Shown here: positions 1-6,165 of the stretch, in pieces
Layout: each line of letters opens with the position of its first letter
How positions within the stretch are numbered: position 1 is the stretch's first letter
Assembly: GCA_937868145.1 (NCBI GenBank)
Contig: CALMMH010001081.1
Location: 1-13,482, forward strand
DNA from: an uncultured Phycisphaerales bacterium
GTDB taxonomy: Bacteria > Planctomycetota > Phycisphaerae > Sedimentisphaerales > Anaerobacaceae
Reading direction: 5' to 3'
DNA length: 13,482 nt
The notes under the pieces: generated by a model
What the model saw: only the letters and a program-made list of their open reading frames with translations
The model's database searches: none
Told to the model about the DNA's origin: nothing
Made by a program: the position numbers and the translations under genes

Positions 1-157
1 TCTCAAGAAAGATGTCCCCCTCGATCCCTGGGGCACGGAGTACAAATATCGATGTCCAGGCCAATACAACGACGACGGCTATGACCTCTATTCCTTTGGC
101 CCGGACAAGAAATTGGGTGGCGACGACGACATCACGAACTGGTCCGATGGGAAGTGA
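1..157 (+). CDS. gspG: GspG major pseudopilin, C-terminal fragment
   Basis: This is the last 51 codons (frame from base 2, TGA at 155-157) of a gene that begins upstream of the window. The visible residues include PLDPWGTEYKY, then DDGYDLYSFGPD, then GGDDDITNW. This is the characteristic C-terminal domain of GspG, the major pseudopilin of type II secretion: a beta-sheet ending in an Asp-rich loop that binds calcium in characterised homologues and stabilises the pseudopilus. The N-terminal methylated helix lies outside the window. Five T2SS genes for minor pseudopilins and the platform follow on the same strand, which supports the call. It is partial because of the window edge; nothing suggests it is broken. 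Confidence 0.93.
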   Translation, partial: LKKDVPLDPWGTEYKYRCPGQYNDDGYDLYSFGPDKKLGGDDDITNWSDGK

Positions 158-178
158 CGTCGCAGAGTAGTCTTTTCG

Positions 179-219
179 CAGGCATCGAAGCCTGAGGTTC
201 CGCCGACGCAGGCGGCCTC
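179..219 (+). other. two adjacent stem-loops after gspG
   Basis: The 88 to 124 bases between gspG and gspH hold two inverted repeats. The first is CAGGC (179-183) with GCCTG (190-194) around a six-base loop. The second pairs GAGG plus CCGCC (194-197, 200-204) with GGCGG plus CCTC (211-219), with a two-base bulge and a six-base loop. The two share one base, so they may alternate. No T-run follows, so a full intrinsic terminator is unlikely. Inference: they may protect the 3' end of a processed gspG message or slow transcription into the minor pseudopilin genes, giving the usual excess of major over minor pseudopilin. Confidence 0.4.
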
Positions 220-281
220 TCTCGAAATCAGAAAACAAGCTCCCCGTGAACATCACAGAGAGTCTCCCCACAGGCGGATAC

Positions 282-806
282 GTGAACAGAAATCCGAAAC
301 AACCTGATAGGAATCGAGGCATGACCCTCCTGGAGCTGATCCTGGTCATGATGATCCTGTCGACGGTCCTGGCGATGGCGGCGCCGTCGCTTCGCGGATT
401 CTTCACGTCCCGGCGGGGCGACGACGCCGCGGCGCAAATCCTGGCTCTGACGCAGTACGCCCGTTCGCAGGCCGTCAGCGAAGGCATCGTCTATCGTCTG
501 AACTTCGACGTCCAGGAGCGGACGTACTGGCTGACGGCCCAGAAGGCCGGAGCGTACGAGCCGTTGGAAATCGAAGTCGGACGGACGTTTACGATCGACA
601 AGGATCTGTCGCTCGAGCTCGAGGACGAAGTGCGGGAGGATCGCGAGCGGTTCCTGGAATTCTCGCCGTATGGCACCGTCACCGCTGCAAAGATCCGCCT
701 GATCGACCGCAAGGGGCGCGCTCTGGAGATCGGCTGCCCCACGGTCACCGAATCGTTTTCCATCACCGAATGTGAAGAGATCTACAAGCAATATGTATCG
801 CAGTGA
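282..806 (+). CDS. gspH: GspH-like minor pseudopilin
   Basis: A type IV prepilin-like protein. A short basic leader ends in Gly followed by MTLLELILVMMILSTVLAM, giving the prepilin peptidase site (G/M), the conserved Glu at +5 and a hydrophobic helix of about 20 residues. The following part (AAAQILALTQYARSQA) matches the GspH/FimT pseudopilin family, with a beta-rich C-terminal domain to residue 174. GspH is a minor pseudopilin thought to sit in or near the tip complex of the periplasmic pseudopilus. The start is uncertain: GTG at 282 has AGGCGG at 272-277 four bases ahead and gives a 13-residue leader; an in-frame GTG at 246 adds 12 residues but lacks a ribosome site. It lies between gspG and gspI and ends just ahead of the gspI start. 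Confidence 0.88.
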   Translation: MNRNPKQPDRNRGMTLLELILVMMILSTVLAMAAPSLRGFFTSRRGDDAAAQILALTQYARSQAVSEGIVYRLNFDVQERTYWLTAQKAGAYEPLEIEVGRTFTIDKDLSLELEDEVREDRERFLEFSPYGTVTAAKIRLIDRKGRALEIGCPTVTESFSITECEEIYKQYVSQ

Positions 807-813
807 GCCGACA

Positions 814-1251
814 ATGTGGTTCAGCCGTTCCACGCACGAGCGTGAAAACGTGGTTCGTACCTCGCCCCGAAGCGGGGTTCGGGCTGCAGGCCGCGGCTTC
901 ACCTTCATCGAGCTGCTGGTCACGGTGGCGTTGCTCGGCATTATCATGCCGGTGGCGATGCGATGCATTGGGGTGTGCACCCAGTTGGGGGGCCAGGCTC
1001 GCAGAGAAATGGAGGCGGCTTCGCTGGCCAAGACGAAGCTCACCGAGCTGATCGTCAGCGGGGACTGGGAGAGCGGCAAACAACAGGGAGAGTTCGACGA
1101 GGAAGACTGGTCCGACTACACGTGGTCGGCGACCGTGGCCAACTGGACGGACACCTCGGTGAAACTGGTTGAGGTGACGGTTTCCTGGCAGTCCAGGGGA
1201 CGCCAGCGAGGGGTCACCGTCAGCACGTTGATGTATCCGGAGGAGAGCTGA
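814..1251 (+). CDS. gspI: GspI-like minor pseudopilin
   Basis: A basic leader ends at Gly, followed by FTFIELLVTVALLGIIMP: the prepilin peptidase site with Glu at +5 and the pilin helix. After the helix come AASLAKTKLTELI and a Trp/Asp-rich stretch (DYTWSATVANW). These fit GspI, whose family shows a conserved Leu-Ala-x-x-Lys-Leu helix and a small beta domain. GspI nucleates the I-J-K tip complex of the T2SS pseudopilus. The start is ambiguous: ATG 814 lies seven bases after the gspH stop behind a weak GTGAG and already gives a 28-residue leader; ATG 793 or GTG 772 would overlap gspH and give longer leaders, and GTG 850 a 16-residue one. The stop lies one base before the gspJ start. Confidence 0.86.
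   Translation: MWFSRSTHERENVVRTSPRSGVRAAGRGFTFIELLVTVALLGIIMPVAMRCIGVCTQLGGQARREMEAASLAKTKLTELIVSGDWESGKQQGEFDEEDWSDYTWSATVANWTDTSVKLVEVTVSWQSRGRQRGVTVSTLMYPEES
1239..1245 (+). promoter_or_regulatory. ribosome binding site fixing the gspJ GTG start
   Basis: GGAGGAG lies within the last codons of gspI, seven bases before GTG 1253. The alternative ATG at 1259 would be 13 bases away, so the GTG is preferred. This placement couples gspJ translation to gspI. Confidence 0.7.
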
Positions 1252-1252
1252 C

Positions 1253-2092
1253 GTGACGATGCGATCGCGACATCCTGAGTTGCTCCTCGGCTTCCCGCAC
1301 GGGTTCACGTTGCTGGAGTTGCTGGTGGCCATGGTGCTGATGATCGCGGTGGCTTCCTGCCTCTACACCGCTTTGTACACGGGCTTCCGCGCCCGGCGAA
1401 GCGCCCTGCAGGCGGTGGAGCCGACGTTGCAGGCCCTCAACGCCATCGAGCTGCTCAAAGAGGACATTTCGGGGGTGCTGCCGCCGGGCGACAGCAACAG
1501 TCTGGCCGGGGCGTTTGTCGGCGAGGACGATGCCGGGATCAAGGGGGTGGACACCGATTCTCTCGAATTTTACACGACCCACGTGTACGCCGACAGCAAA
1601 TCCGTCCACGGCGGCATCGGCAAGGTCTCGCTGCTCCTGGAGGAAGAGGATGCAGAAGACCGGCAGAGAAACTTCACGACCTACAAGCTCATTCGGGAGA
1701 CCTCGACCAATCTGCTGGCTCCCAAGAATGAGGATCCCGTCGAGCAGGTCCTATGCCGCGACGTGGTGTCCTTGAATCTGCGTTACTACGACGGTGAGGA
1801 TTGGGTGGACGATTGGGATTCCTCCGAGGACTCCAACAGTCTGCCTCTGGCGGTCGAGGTGGACATCCAGATCGCGTACCACCGGAACACCGGCCGACGG
1901 GACAAGAACAGCATCGAAGAGCCGGAAAAGCGTCGGTTGGTGCAGGTCTTCGCGATTCCGTGCCAGGCTGCCAAAGAGACGTCGAGCGATACTGAAACGG
2001 AAGAAACCGAATCGGGCGGAACGACGTCCGGCGGCTCCACCTCCGGCGGGGGGGCCACCTCCGGGGGCTCTACATCAGGAGGGACGCCGTGA
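1253..2092 (+). CDS. gspJ: GspJ-like minor pseudopilin with Gly/Ser/Thr tail
   Basis: A 279-residue prepilin. The leader ends at Gly17, followed by FTLLELLVAMVLMIAVAS with Glu at +5. The region after the helix (SALQAVEPTLQALNAIELLKEDI) and the large beta-rich domain (LEFYTT, LNLRYYDGEDW, AVEVDIQI) match GspJ, the largest Glu5-containing minor pseudopilin, which joins GspI and GspK at the tip. The last 35 or so residues are unusual: an acidic Glu/Thr stretch followed by repeated Ser-Gly-Gly with Thr or Ala, a flexible low-complexity tail I would not expect in a canonical GspJ. Its coding bases include a run of seven G (2048-2054). The stop overlaps the gspK start by four bases (GTGA), implying coupled translation. 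Confidence 0.88.
   Translation: MTMRSRHPELLLGFPHGFTLLELLVAMVLMIAVASCLYTALYTGFRARRSALQAVEPTLQALNAIELLKEDISGVLPPGDSNSLAGAFVGEDDAGIKGVDTDSLEFYTTHVYADSKSVHGGIGKVSLLLEEEDAEDRQRNFTTYKLIRETSTNLLAPKNEDPVEQVLCRDVVSLNLRYYDGEDWVDDWDSSEDSNSLPLAVEVDIQIAYHRNTGRRDKNSIEEPEKRRLVQVFAIPCQAAKETSSDTETEETESGGTTSGGSTSGGGATSGGSTSGGTP
2077..2083 (+). promoter_or_regulatory. ribosome binding site of gspK
   Basis: AGGAGGG lies five bases before GTG 2089 and supports a GTG start that overlaps the gspJ stop. Confidence 0.65.
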
Positions 2093-3465
2093 GACGCCGA
2101 GTGTTCTGCTCTCAGGATCGCAAGTCCAAAGGAACTGTCCTGATCGTCACGATTTGGGTCGTCCTGGTTCTGGCCGGCCTGGCCATGGCGTTCGCACGCT
2201 CGATGCGGGTCGACGCCATCGTTGCAGCCAACCATGTCGCCTCGCTGCAGGCCGAGTGTATCGCCAGCGGGGCGTTGCAGTACGTTGTGGCCAGGATCAC
2301 CGAAGCGGCTGAAGAGGAGGATGCGGAGCCCATCGCGGAAGCAAGCGACGATTACGAGGCGCAGCAGGTGGGGGACGGGTACTTCTGGGTCCTGCAATCC
2401 AATCTCCAAAGCGATCGCGAGTTCACGTTCGGCCTGACCGACGAGGCGGGCAAGATCAACCTGAACTCCGCGTCGGTCGAGATGCTCCAGAAACTGCCGG
2501 GGATGACGGCCGAGCTGGCTGCTTCGATCGTCGATTGGCGAGATGAGGACACCGACATCACCACCGGCGGAGCCGAAAGCGAGTACTATCTGTTGCAGTC
2601 CCCGAGCTATGAATGCAAGGACCAACCGCTGGAGACCGTCGATGAAGTCCTGCTGGTCCAGGGGGCCACGGAAGAACTGCTCTACGGCGAGGACATCAAC
2701 CTCAACGGCTATCTCGACGACCACGAGAACGACGGCGACGAAAGCGACCCGGACGACAACCACAACGGCCGTCTCGACCCCGGCTTCTACGACTACGTCA
2801 CGGTGTACAGCAGCGAGAAGAACGTGGACGCCGACGGCGAGAGCCGCATCGACATCAACGACACCTCCGCCACGTCGGACTTGCAGACGTTGCTGCAGGA
2901 GACATTCAAGGAGGACCGCGCCATCGAGATCATGATGGCCAGCGGAGTCAGCTCGAATCCGAGTTTCGAGAACATCCTGGACTTCTACTATAAGTCGGGC
3001 ATGACCGCCAAGGAGTTCGCCCAGATCGCCGACAAGCTGACCACCAGCAGCGAGGAGACGCTCACCGGCCTGGTGAACGTGAACACCGCTCCCAAGGAGG
3101 TGCTCGCGTGCCTGCCGAACCTGGAGGACAGCGACGCCGAGGCCTTGGTTTCGTATCGCGAATCGCACAGCGACGAACTCGATTCGATCGCCTGGGTGAC
3201 GGAAGCCCTGGATCAGGAGAAGGCGGTGGGCATCGGCAGCTATATCACCGTGCGGTCCTATCAGTATTCTGCGGATATCGTCTGTCTGTCCGGCAACGGG
3301 CGGGCGTACAAGCGATACCGGGCGGTCCTCGACACCCAAGAGGACACGCCTCGGGTCATCTATTGGCGAAGTCTCACTCACTTCGGCTGGCCCCTGCAGC
3401 CGGAGATCGTGGCGGCCCTGAGAAAGGGCCAGCCCCTTGAAAATGTTGTCTTGAGTATGCATTGA
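2089..3465 (+). CDS. gspK: GspK minor pseudopilin with EF-hand-like loops
   Basis: A 458-residue minor pseudopilin. A basic leader ends KSKG, followed by the helix TVLIVTIWVVLVLAGLAMAF. Position +5 is Val, not Glu, as expected for GspK, which caps the I-J-K tip. GspK hallmarks follow: GKINLNSASVEMLQKLPGM (about residues 121-139) and LVNVNTAPKEVLACLPNL (about 328-345), both in the helix-hairpin-helix-like T2SSK domain, and the NVDADGESRIDIND signature (about 245-258). Between them is an acidic stretch (202-232) with DINLNGYLDDHE at 202-213, which matches the 12-residue EF-hand calcium loop (D1, N3, N5, G6, D9, E12), and DDNHNGRLD at 222-230, a shorter dockerin-like loop. Proteobacterial GspK binds calcium too, but whether at equivalent sites I cannot tell. 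Six bases separate it from gspL. Confidence 0.92.
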   Translation: MRRRVFCSQDRKSKGTVLIVTIWVVLVLAGLAMAFARSMRVDAIVAANHVASLQAECIASGALQYVVARITEAAEEEDAEPIAEASDDYEAQQVGDGYFWVLQSNLQSDREFTFGLTDEAGKINLNSASVEMLQKLPGMTAELAASIVDWRDEDTDITTGGAESEYYLLQSPSYECKDQPLETVDEVLLVQGATEELLYGEDINLNGYLDDHENDGDESDPDDNHNGRLDPGFYDYVTVYSSEKNVDADGESRIDINDTSATSDLQTLLQETFKEDRAIEIMMASGVSSNPSFENILDFYYKSGMTAKEFAQIADKLTTSSEETLTGLVNVNTAPKEVLACLPNLEDSDAEALVSYRESHSDELDSIAWVTEALDQEKAVGIGSYITVRSYQYSADIVCLSGNGRAYKRYRAVLDTQEDTPRVIYWRSLTHFGWPLQPEIVAALRKGQPLENVVLSMH

Positions 3466-3471
3466 CGGGAC

Positions 3472-4899
3472 ATGAATATGGCCGGCACACGCCACATAGT
3501 AGGACTGGCTATTGACGACTGCGGCGTCGTCGCGACGGAGCTCTGCCTCCGGGCGGGCGGCACGGAGATCCACCGCTCCGGTGAGTTTTCCTGGAACAAG
3601 GAACTGACCGGCGAGACCGCCGTGGAACTGGGCCAGCAGCTTCGGCAGTTTCTCCACGAACGAGGATTCACCGCGAAGATCGCCGCGGTGGGCTTGGCCG
3701 CCAAGTGGGTCTTGGCCAGGGAGGTCGAGACTCCCCCGGCGGCGCCGGAGGCTCTGGCGGGGATCCTCGGCATTCAGGCCGAGCGGGTCTTCTCGATGAG
3801 TGCCAGCGAGCTGGTCTTCGACTATTGTGGAAAGGCCAGCACCTCGGAAAAGAGCCAGGTGCTCCTGTTGGCCGCCAAACGACAACTGGTCGATCAGGTG
3901 AAGACTCTGACCGCGGCGGCGGGCTTGCATGTCCAGTCGATCACCGTCTCGGCGTTCGCCTGTGGCAGCGCCCCATCGGACAATGGGTCCGCTTGCCGCT
4001 ATGGCCTGTACACCCGGCCCACATACTGCGAGTTCTGGGGCCAGTCGCCAAGTGGCCCGCAGTTCATCAAGCACATTCCGCTGGTTGTCGACGGCAATCC
4101 GGCCGGCTATGCGGATCTGCTGACGGCCGCGGTTCAGCGGCACGTTCTTCTGTCCTCGCGGCAGGATCAGGCTCCGCCGCACCACGTGGCGGCGTATGAC
4201 GCGTGCGGCCTTTCCGTTGACGTTTTCAAGCGGCTCAACGAGCGGCTCGGACCGCAGATCACGGTCCGCAACGGACGGTTCGGTTTGCTTTCCCGGGCGC
4301 CGGCGGCGTCCCAGGGATCGCAGGATGACCGGACGGTGGCTGCGGCTGCCGTGGCGATGACCGCGGTCGGGCCGGACAAGCCCGTGGTCGATTTCCTGAA
4401 CCCCCGCATCGGGGAGAAGAAGAAGGCGAGCAACAAACGCGTTCTAGTCTGGGGCGCCGTAGCGGCCGGGGTGTGCCTGATCGGCCTGTTCGTCTGGCTC
4501 GCCGGCTGGCGGAGCGATGTCCGGCATATCGCCGAGTACAAGGCTCAATTGGAGGCCATGAGCGAGGACATCGCTACGGCCCAGAGCGTGGTGGACCGGC
4601 TCTCCTATGCCGACAAATGGGGCGACACCACCCCGCGATTTCTCAGTTGCCTTCGCGAGCTGACGCAGGCGTTTCCGGATGAAGGGTATGTCTGGGCGAG
4701 CAGCATGGCCCTGACCGAGAACGGCAGTGGGTCCGTGGTGGGCAAGGCGTCGAGCGAAAACAGCGTCTTCGATGTCCTCGACAAGATCAACAAGAACGAG
4801 GCGTTCTCCAACGTCAAGATGATCCATATCCGGGACGTCGGGCAGAACTCCAGCGAGAAGGATTTCGCCGTTAGTTTCGTGTTCAAAGGGGCGAAGTAG
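3472..4899 (+). CDS. gspL: GspL inner-membrane platform protein (PilM+PilN-like)
   Basis: A 475-residue protein with GspL architecture. Residues 1-323 are soluble with alternating beta/helix blocks (HIVGLAIDD, AAVGLAAKWVLAREV, SQVLLLAAKRQLVDQV) that resemble the actin-like fold shared by PilM and cytoplasmic GspL. A membrane helix runs at about 324-347 (VLVWGAVAAGVCLIGLFVWL). A predicted coiled coil (residues 350-385) and a small alpha/beta domain (about 395-475, DEGYVWASSMAL, FSNVKMIHI) follow, as in PilN and periplasmic GspL. GspL links the secretion ATPase GspE to GspM and the pseudopilus. Two in-frame starts, ATG 3472 and ATG 3478, are possible. The gspM gene begins two bases after the stop. 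Primary-sequence similarity within this family is low, so the call rests on architecture and position. Confidence 0.82.
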   Translation: MNMAGTRHIVGLAIDDCGVVATELCLRAGGTEIHRSGEFSWNKELTGETAVELGQQLRQFLHERGFTAKIAAVGLAAKWVLAREVETPPAAPEALAGILGIQAERVFSMSASELVFDYCGKASTSEKSQVLLLAAKRQLVDQVKTLTAAAGLHVQSITVSAFACGSAPSDNGSACRYGLYTRPTYCEFWGQSPSGPQFIKHIPLVVDGNPAGYADLLTAAVQRHVLLSSRQDQAPPHHVAAYDACGLSVDVFKRLNERLGPQITVRNGRFGLLSRAPAASQGSQDDRTVAAAAVAMTAVGPDKPVVDFLNPRIGEKKKASNKRVLVWGAVAAGVCLIGLFVWLAGWRSDVRHIAEYKAQLEAMSEDIATAQSVVDRLSYADKWGDTTPRFLSCLRELTQAFPDEGYVWASSMALTENGSGSVVGKASSENSVFDVLDKINKNEAFSNVKMIHIRDVGQNSSEKDFAVSFVFKGAK

Positions 4900-4901
4900 A
4901 C

Positions 4902-5489
4902 ATGGTGCTATCGAAACGAGAACGAATCCTGGCGATTGCCACGATGCTGGTGGTGGGACTTCTGGCGGTTAACTCGGTCCTCATCACGCCAGTGTCGAAC
5001 CGACGGCAACAGACTTCCGATGAGAGAACCGAATTGGAGGCCCAACTTCAGGAGGCTGAGACCCTCTTCGATCACAAGAGAATCCTGGAACGCAAGTGGA
5101 AGGATCTGTTGTCCGAGGGTGCGCAGAGCGACGCGGACACGGAAACCCGCATCGCCAAAAACATGAATGAGTGGGCCCGGCAGACGGGACTGACGCTCCC
5201 TTCGATCAAGCCCGAGCGATCCACCACCGAAAAGGGGTACACCGAGATCACCTTTGTGGCGGCCGGACGCGGGAGTCTCGAGGCCGTGGCCTCGTTCCTC
5301 TATCGGATCGAGACGTCCGAGTTGCCCGTGAAGATCACGAACATGCAACTGGGCAGCAACGAGGCGGGCGACAACATCTCGCTGCAGCTTCGCGTCTCAG
5401 CCATCTGCCTGGGCGATTCGTCCCAGACGCCAGTGAAAATCCCGCAGAAACCGCAGTCGGAGACGAACGATGAAGACGAAACGCTCTAA
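4902..5489 (+). CDS. gspM: GspM/PilO-like inner-membrane protein
   Basis: A 195-residue protein with one N-terminal membrane helix (about residues 9-28, ILAIATMLVVGLLAVNSVLI), a charged coiled-coil region (about 33-75, rich in Glu, Gln and Arg) and a ferredoxin-like alpha/beta domain (about 85-165, GYTEITFVAAG, LEAVASFLYRIE, VKITNMQLG). The layout matches GspM of T2SS and PilO of type IV pili, which pair with GspL/PilN in the inner-membrane platform. The pattern GSLEAVASFLYRIE followed by a KITNMQL strand is closer to PilO than to enterobacterial GspM. A hydrophilic Pro/Glu/Asp-rich tail follows. The end overlaps the next gene by 20 bases. I used the gspM symbol because of its neighbours; sequence alone would allow pilO-like. 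Confidence 0.8.
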   Translation: MVLSKRERILAIATMLVVGLLAVNSVLITPVSNRRQQTSDERTELEAQLQEAETLFDHKRILERKWKDLLSEGAQSDADTETRIAKNMNEWARQTGLTLPSIKPERSTTEKGYTEITFVAAGRGSLEAVASFLYRIETSELPVKITNMQLGSNEAGDNISLQLRVSAICLGDSSQTPVKIPQKPQSETNDEDETL

Positions 5490-6114
5490 GCAGACGAGGA
5501 TCTCGTTCCTCACGGTCGCTGCCGTTGGGCTGATTGTGGCTCTGTGGCCTGTGGCCGGGCAATGCCAGAGGTCGTCGAGGCGGCAGGCTTCCCAGGCCGC
5601 GGAGGTCGCCGATCCCAACGCGACGGTGAATCCGAACTCCTGGGAAAGCTTCAGCAACATCATCCTGAAGCGGAACATCTTCTCTCGCACGCGGATGCCG
5701 TACCGCGAGAGACCGGTCGTCCAGGAAGCCCCTCGTGTCACTCGCAATCCGGAAGCCTACTACGTGCTCAAAGGCGTTGTCCAGGAGAACGATCAATTCA
5801 TCGCGTTCATCGAGGACACGCAGGGCGGCACGGTGCTGCGGCTCAAGCGGGGCGACGCGGTGGCCCGAGGCGCCATCAAGACCGTGACCCTCGATGGGAT
5901 CGAGTATCAGATGGAGGACAAAACGACGGTTGTCCGGCTGGGCCTGGATCTCGAAGGCGGCTACGGCGCGATGACGACGCGTCAGATGGTGGATCTGGTG
6001 ACCTCCACGACCCCTGCGTCGTCCCCCAGCGGCACGTCCGCCCCGGCCTCCGGGGACACCGGCGACATCCTCAAACGCCTGATGGAACAACGTAAACAAC
6101 AGCTCGGGCAGTAG
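5470..6114 (+). CDS. GspC/PilP-like HR-domain protein
   Basis: A 214-residue protein with an N-terminal hydrophobic segment (about residues 12-30), either a signal peptide ending near VAGQ or an inner-membrane anchor. It continues with SWESFSNIILKRNIFSRTR (a GspC-like segment with the RNIFS motif), then the HR domain at about residues 95-160: YVLKGVVQENDQFIAFIED, LRLKRGDAV and IKTVTLDGIEYQ. The same fold occurs in GspC and in PilP, where it connects the inner-membrane platform to the N0 domain of the secretin. The C-terminus is a Ser/Pro/Gly linker and a short charged helix (DILKRLMEQRKQQLGQ). I see no PDZ or coiled-coil domain of the kind that ends many GspC proteins. GGAG at 5459-5462 lies seven bases before the ATG, inside gspM. 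gspD follows, as pilQ follows pilP. Confidence 0.72.
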   Translation: MKTKRSKQTRISFLTVAAVGLIVALWPVAGQCQRSSRRQASQAAEVADPNATVNPNSWESFSNIILKRNIFSRTRMPYRERPVVQEAPRVTRNPEAYYVLKGVVQENDQFIAFIEDTQGGTVLRLKRGDAVARGAIKTVTLDGIEYQMEDKTTVVRLGLDLEGGYGAMTTRQMVDLVTSTTPASSPSGTSAPASGDTGDILKRLMEQRKQQLGQ

Positions 6115-6151
6115 CGCCCCGATCCGATGAATCTTGTCTGTGACCTGTGCG

Positions 6152-6157
6152 AAGGAG
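6152..6157 (+). promoter_or_regulatory. ribosome binding site deciding the gspD start
   Basis: AAGGAG lies eight bases before ATG 6166, whose product starts with a clean signal peptide. An upstream in-frame ATG at 6127 would put 13 extra residues ahead of that signal and has no comparable ribosome site. Confidence 0.75.
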
Positions 6158-6165
6158 TACGTGCA

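Noticed and set aside
1786..4185. A 799-codon open frame on the minus strand opposite gspJ, gspK and gspL
   Set aside because: It is a shadow of GC-rich codons: the product is low-complexity Arg/Val/Leu/Gly without any family motif, and the plus strand holds three overlapping genes with clear pseudopilin and GspL features.
6127..6165. Upstream ATG of gspD giving 13 extra residues
   Set aside because: It would bury the signal peptide; the ribosome site AAGGAG is correctly placed for ATG 6166 instead.
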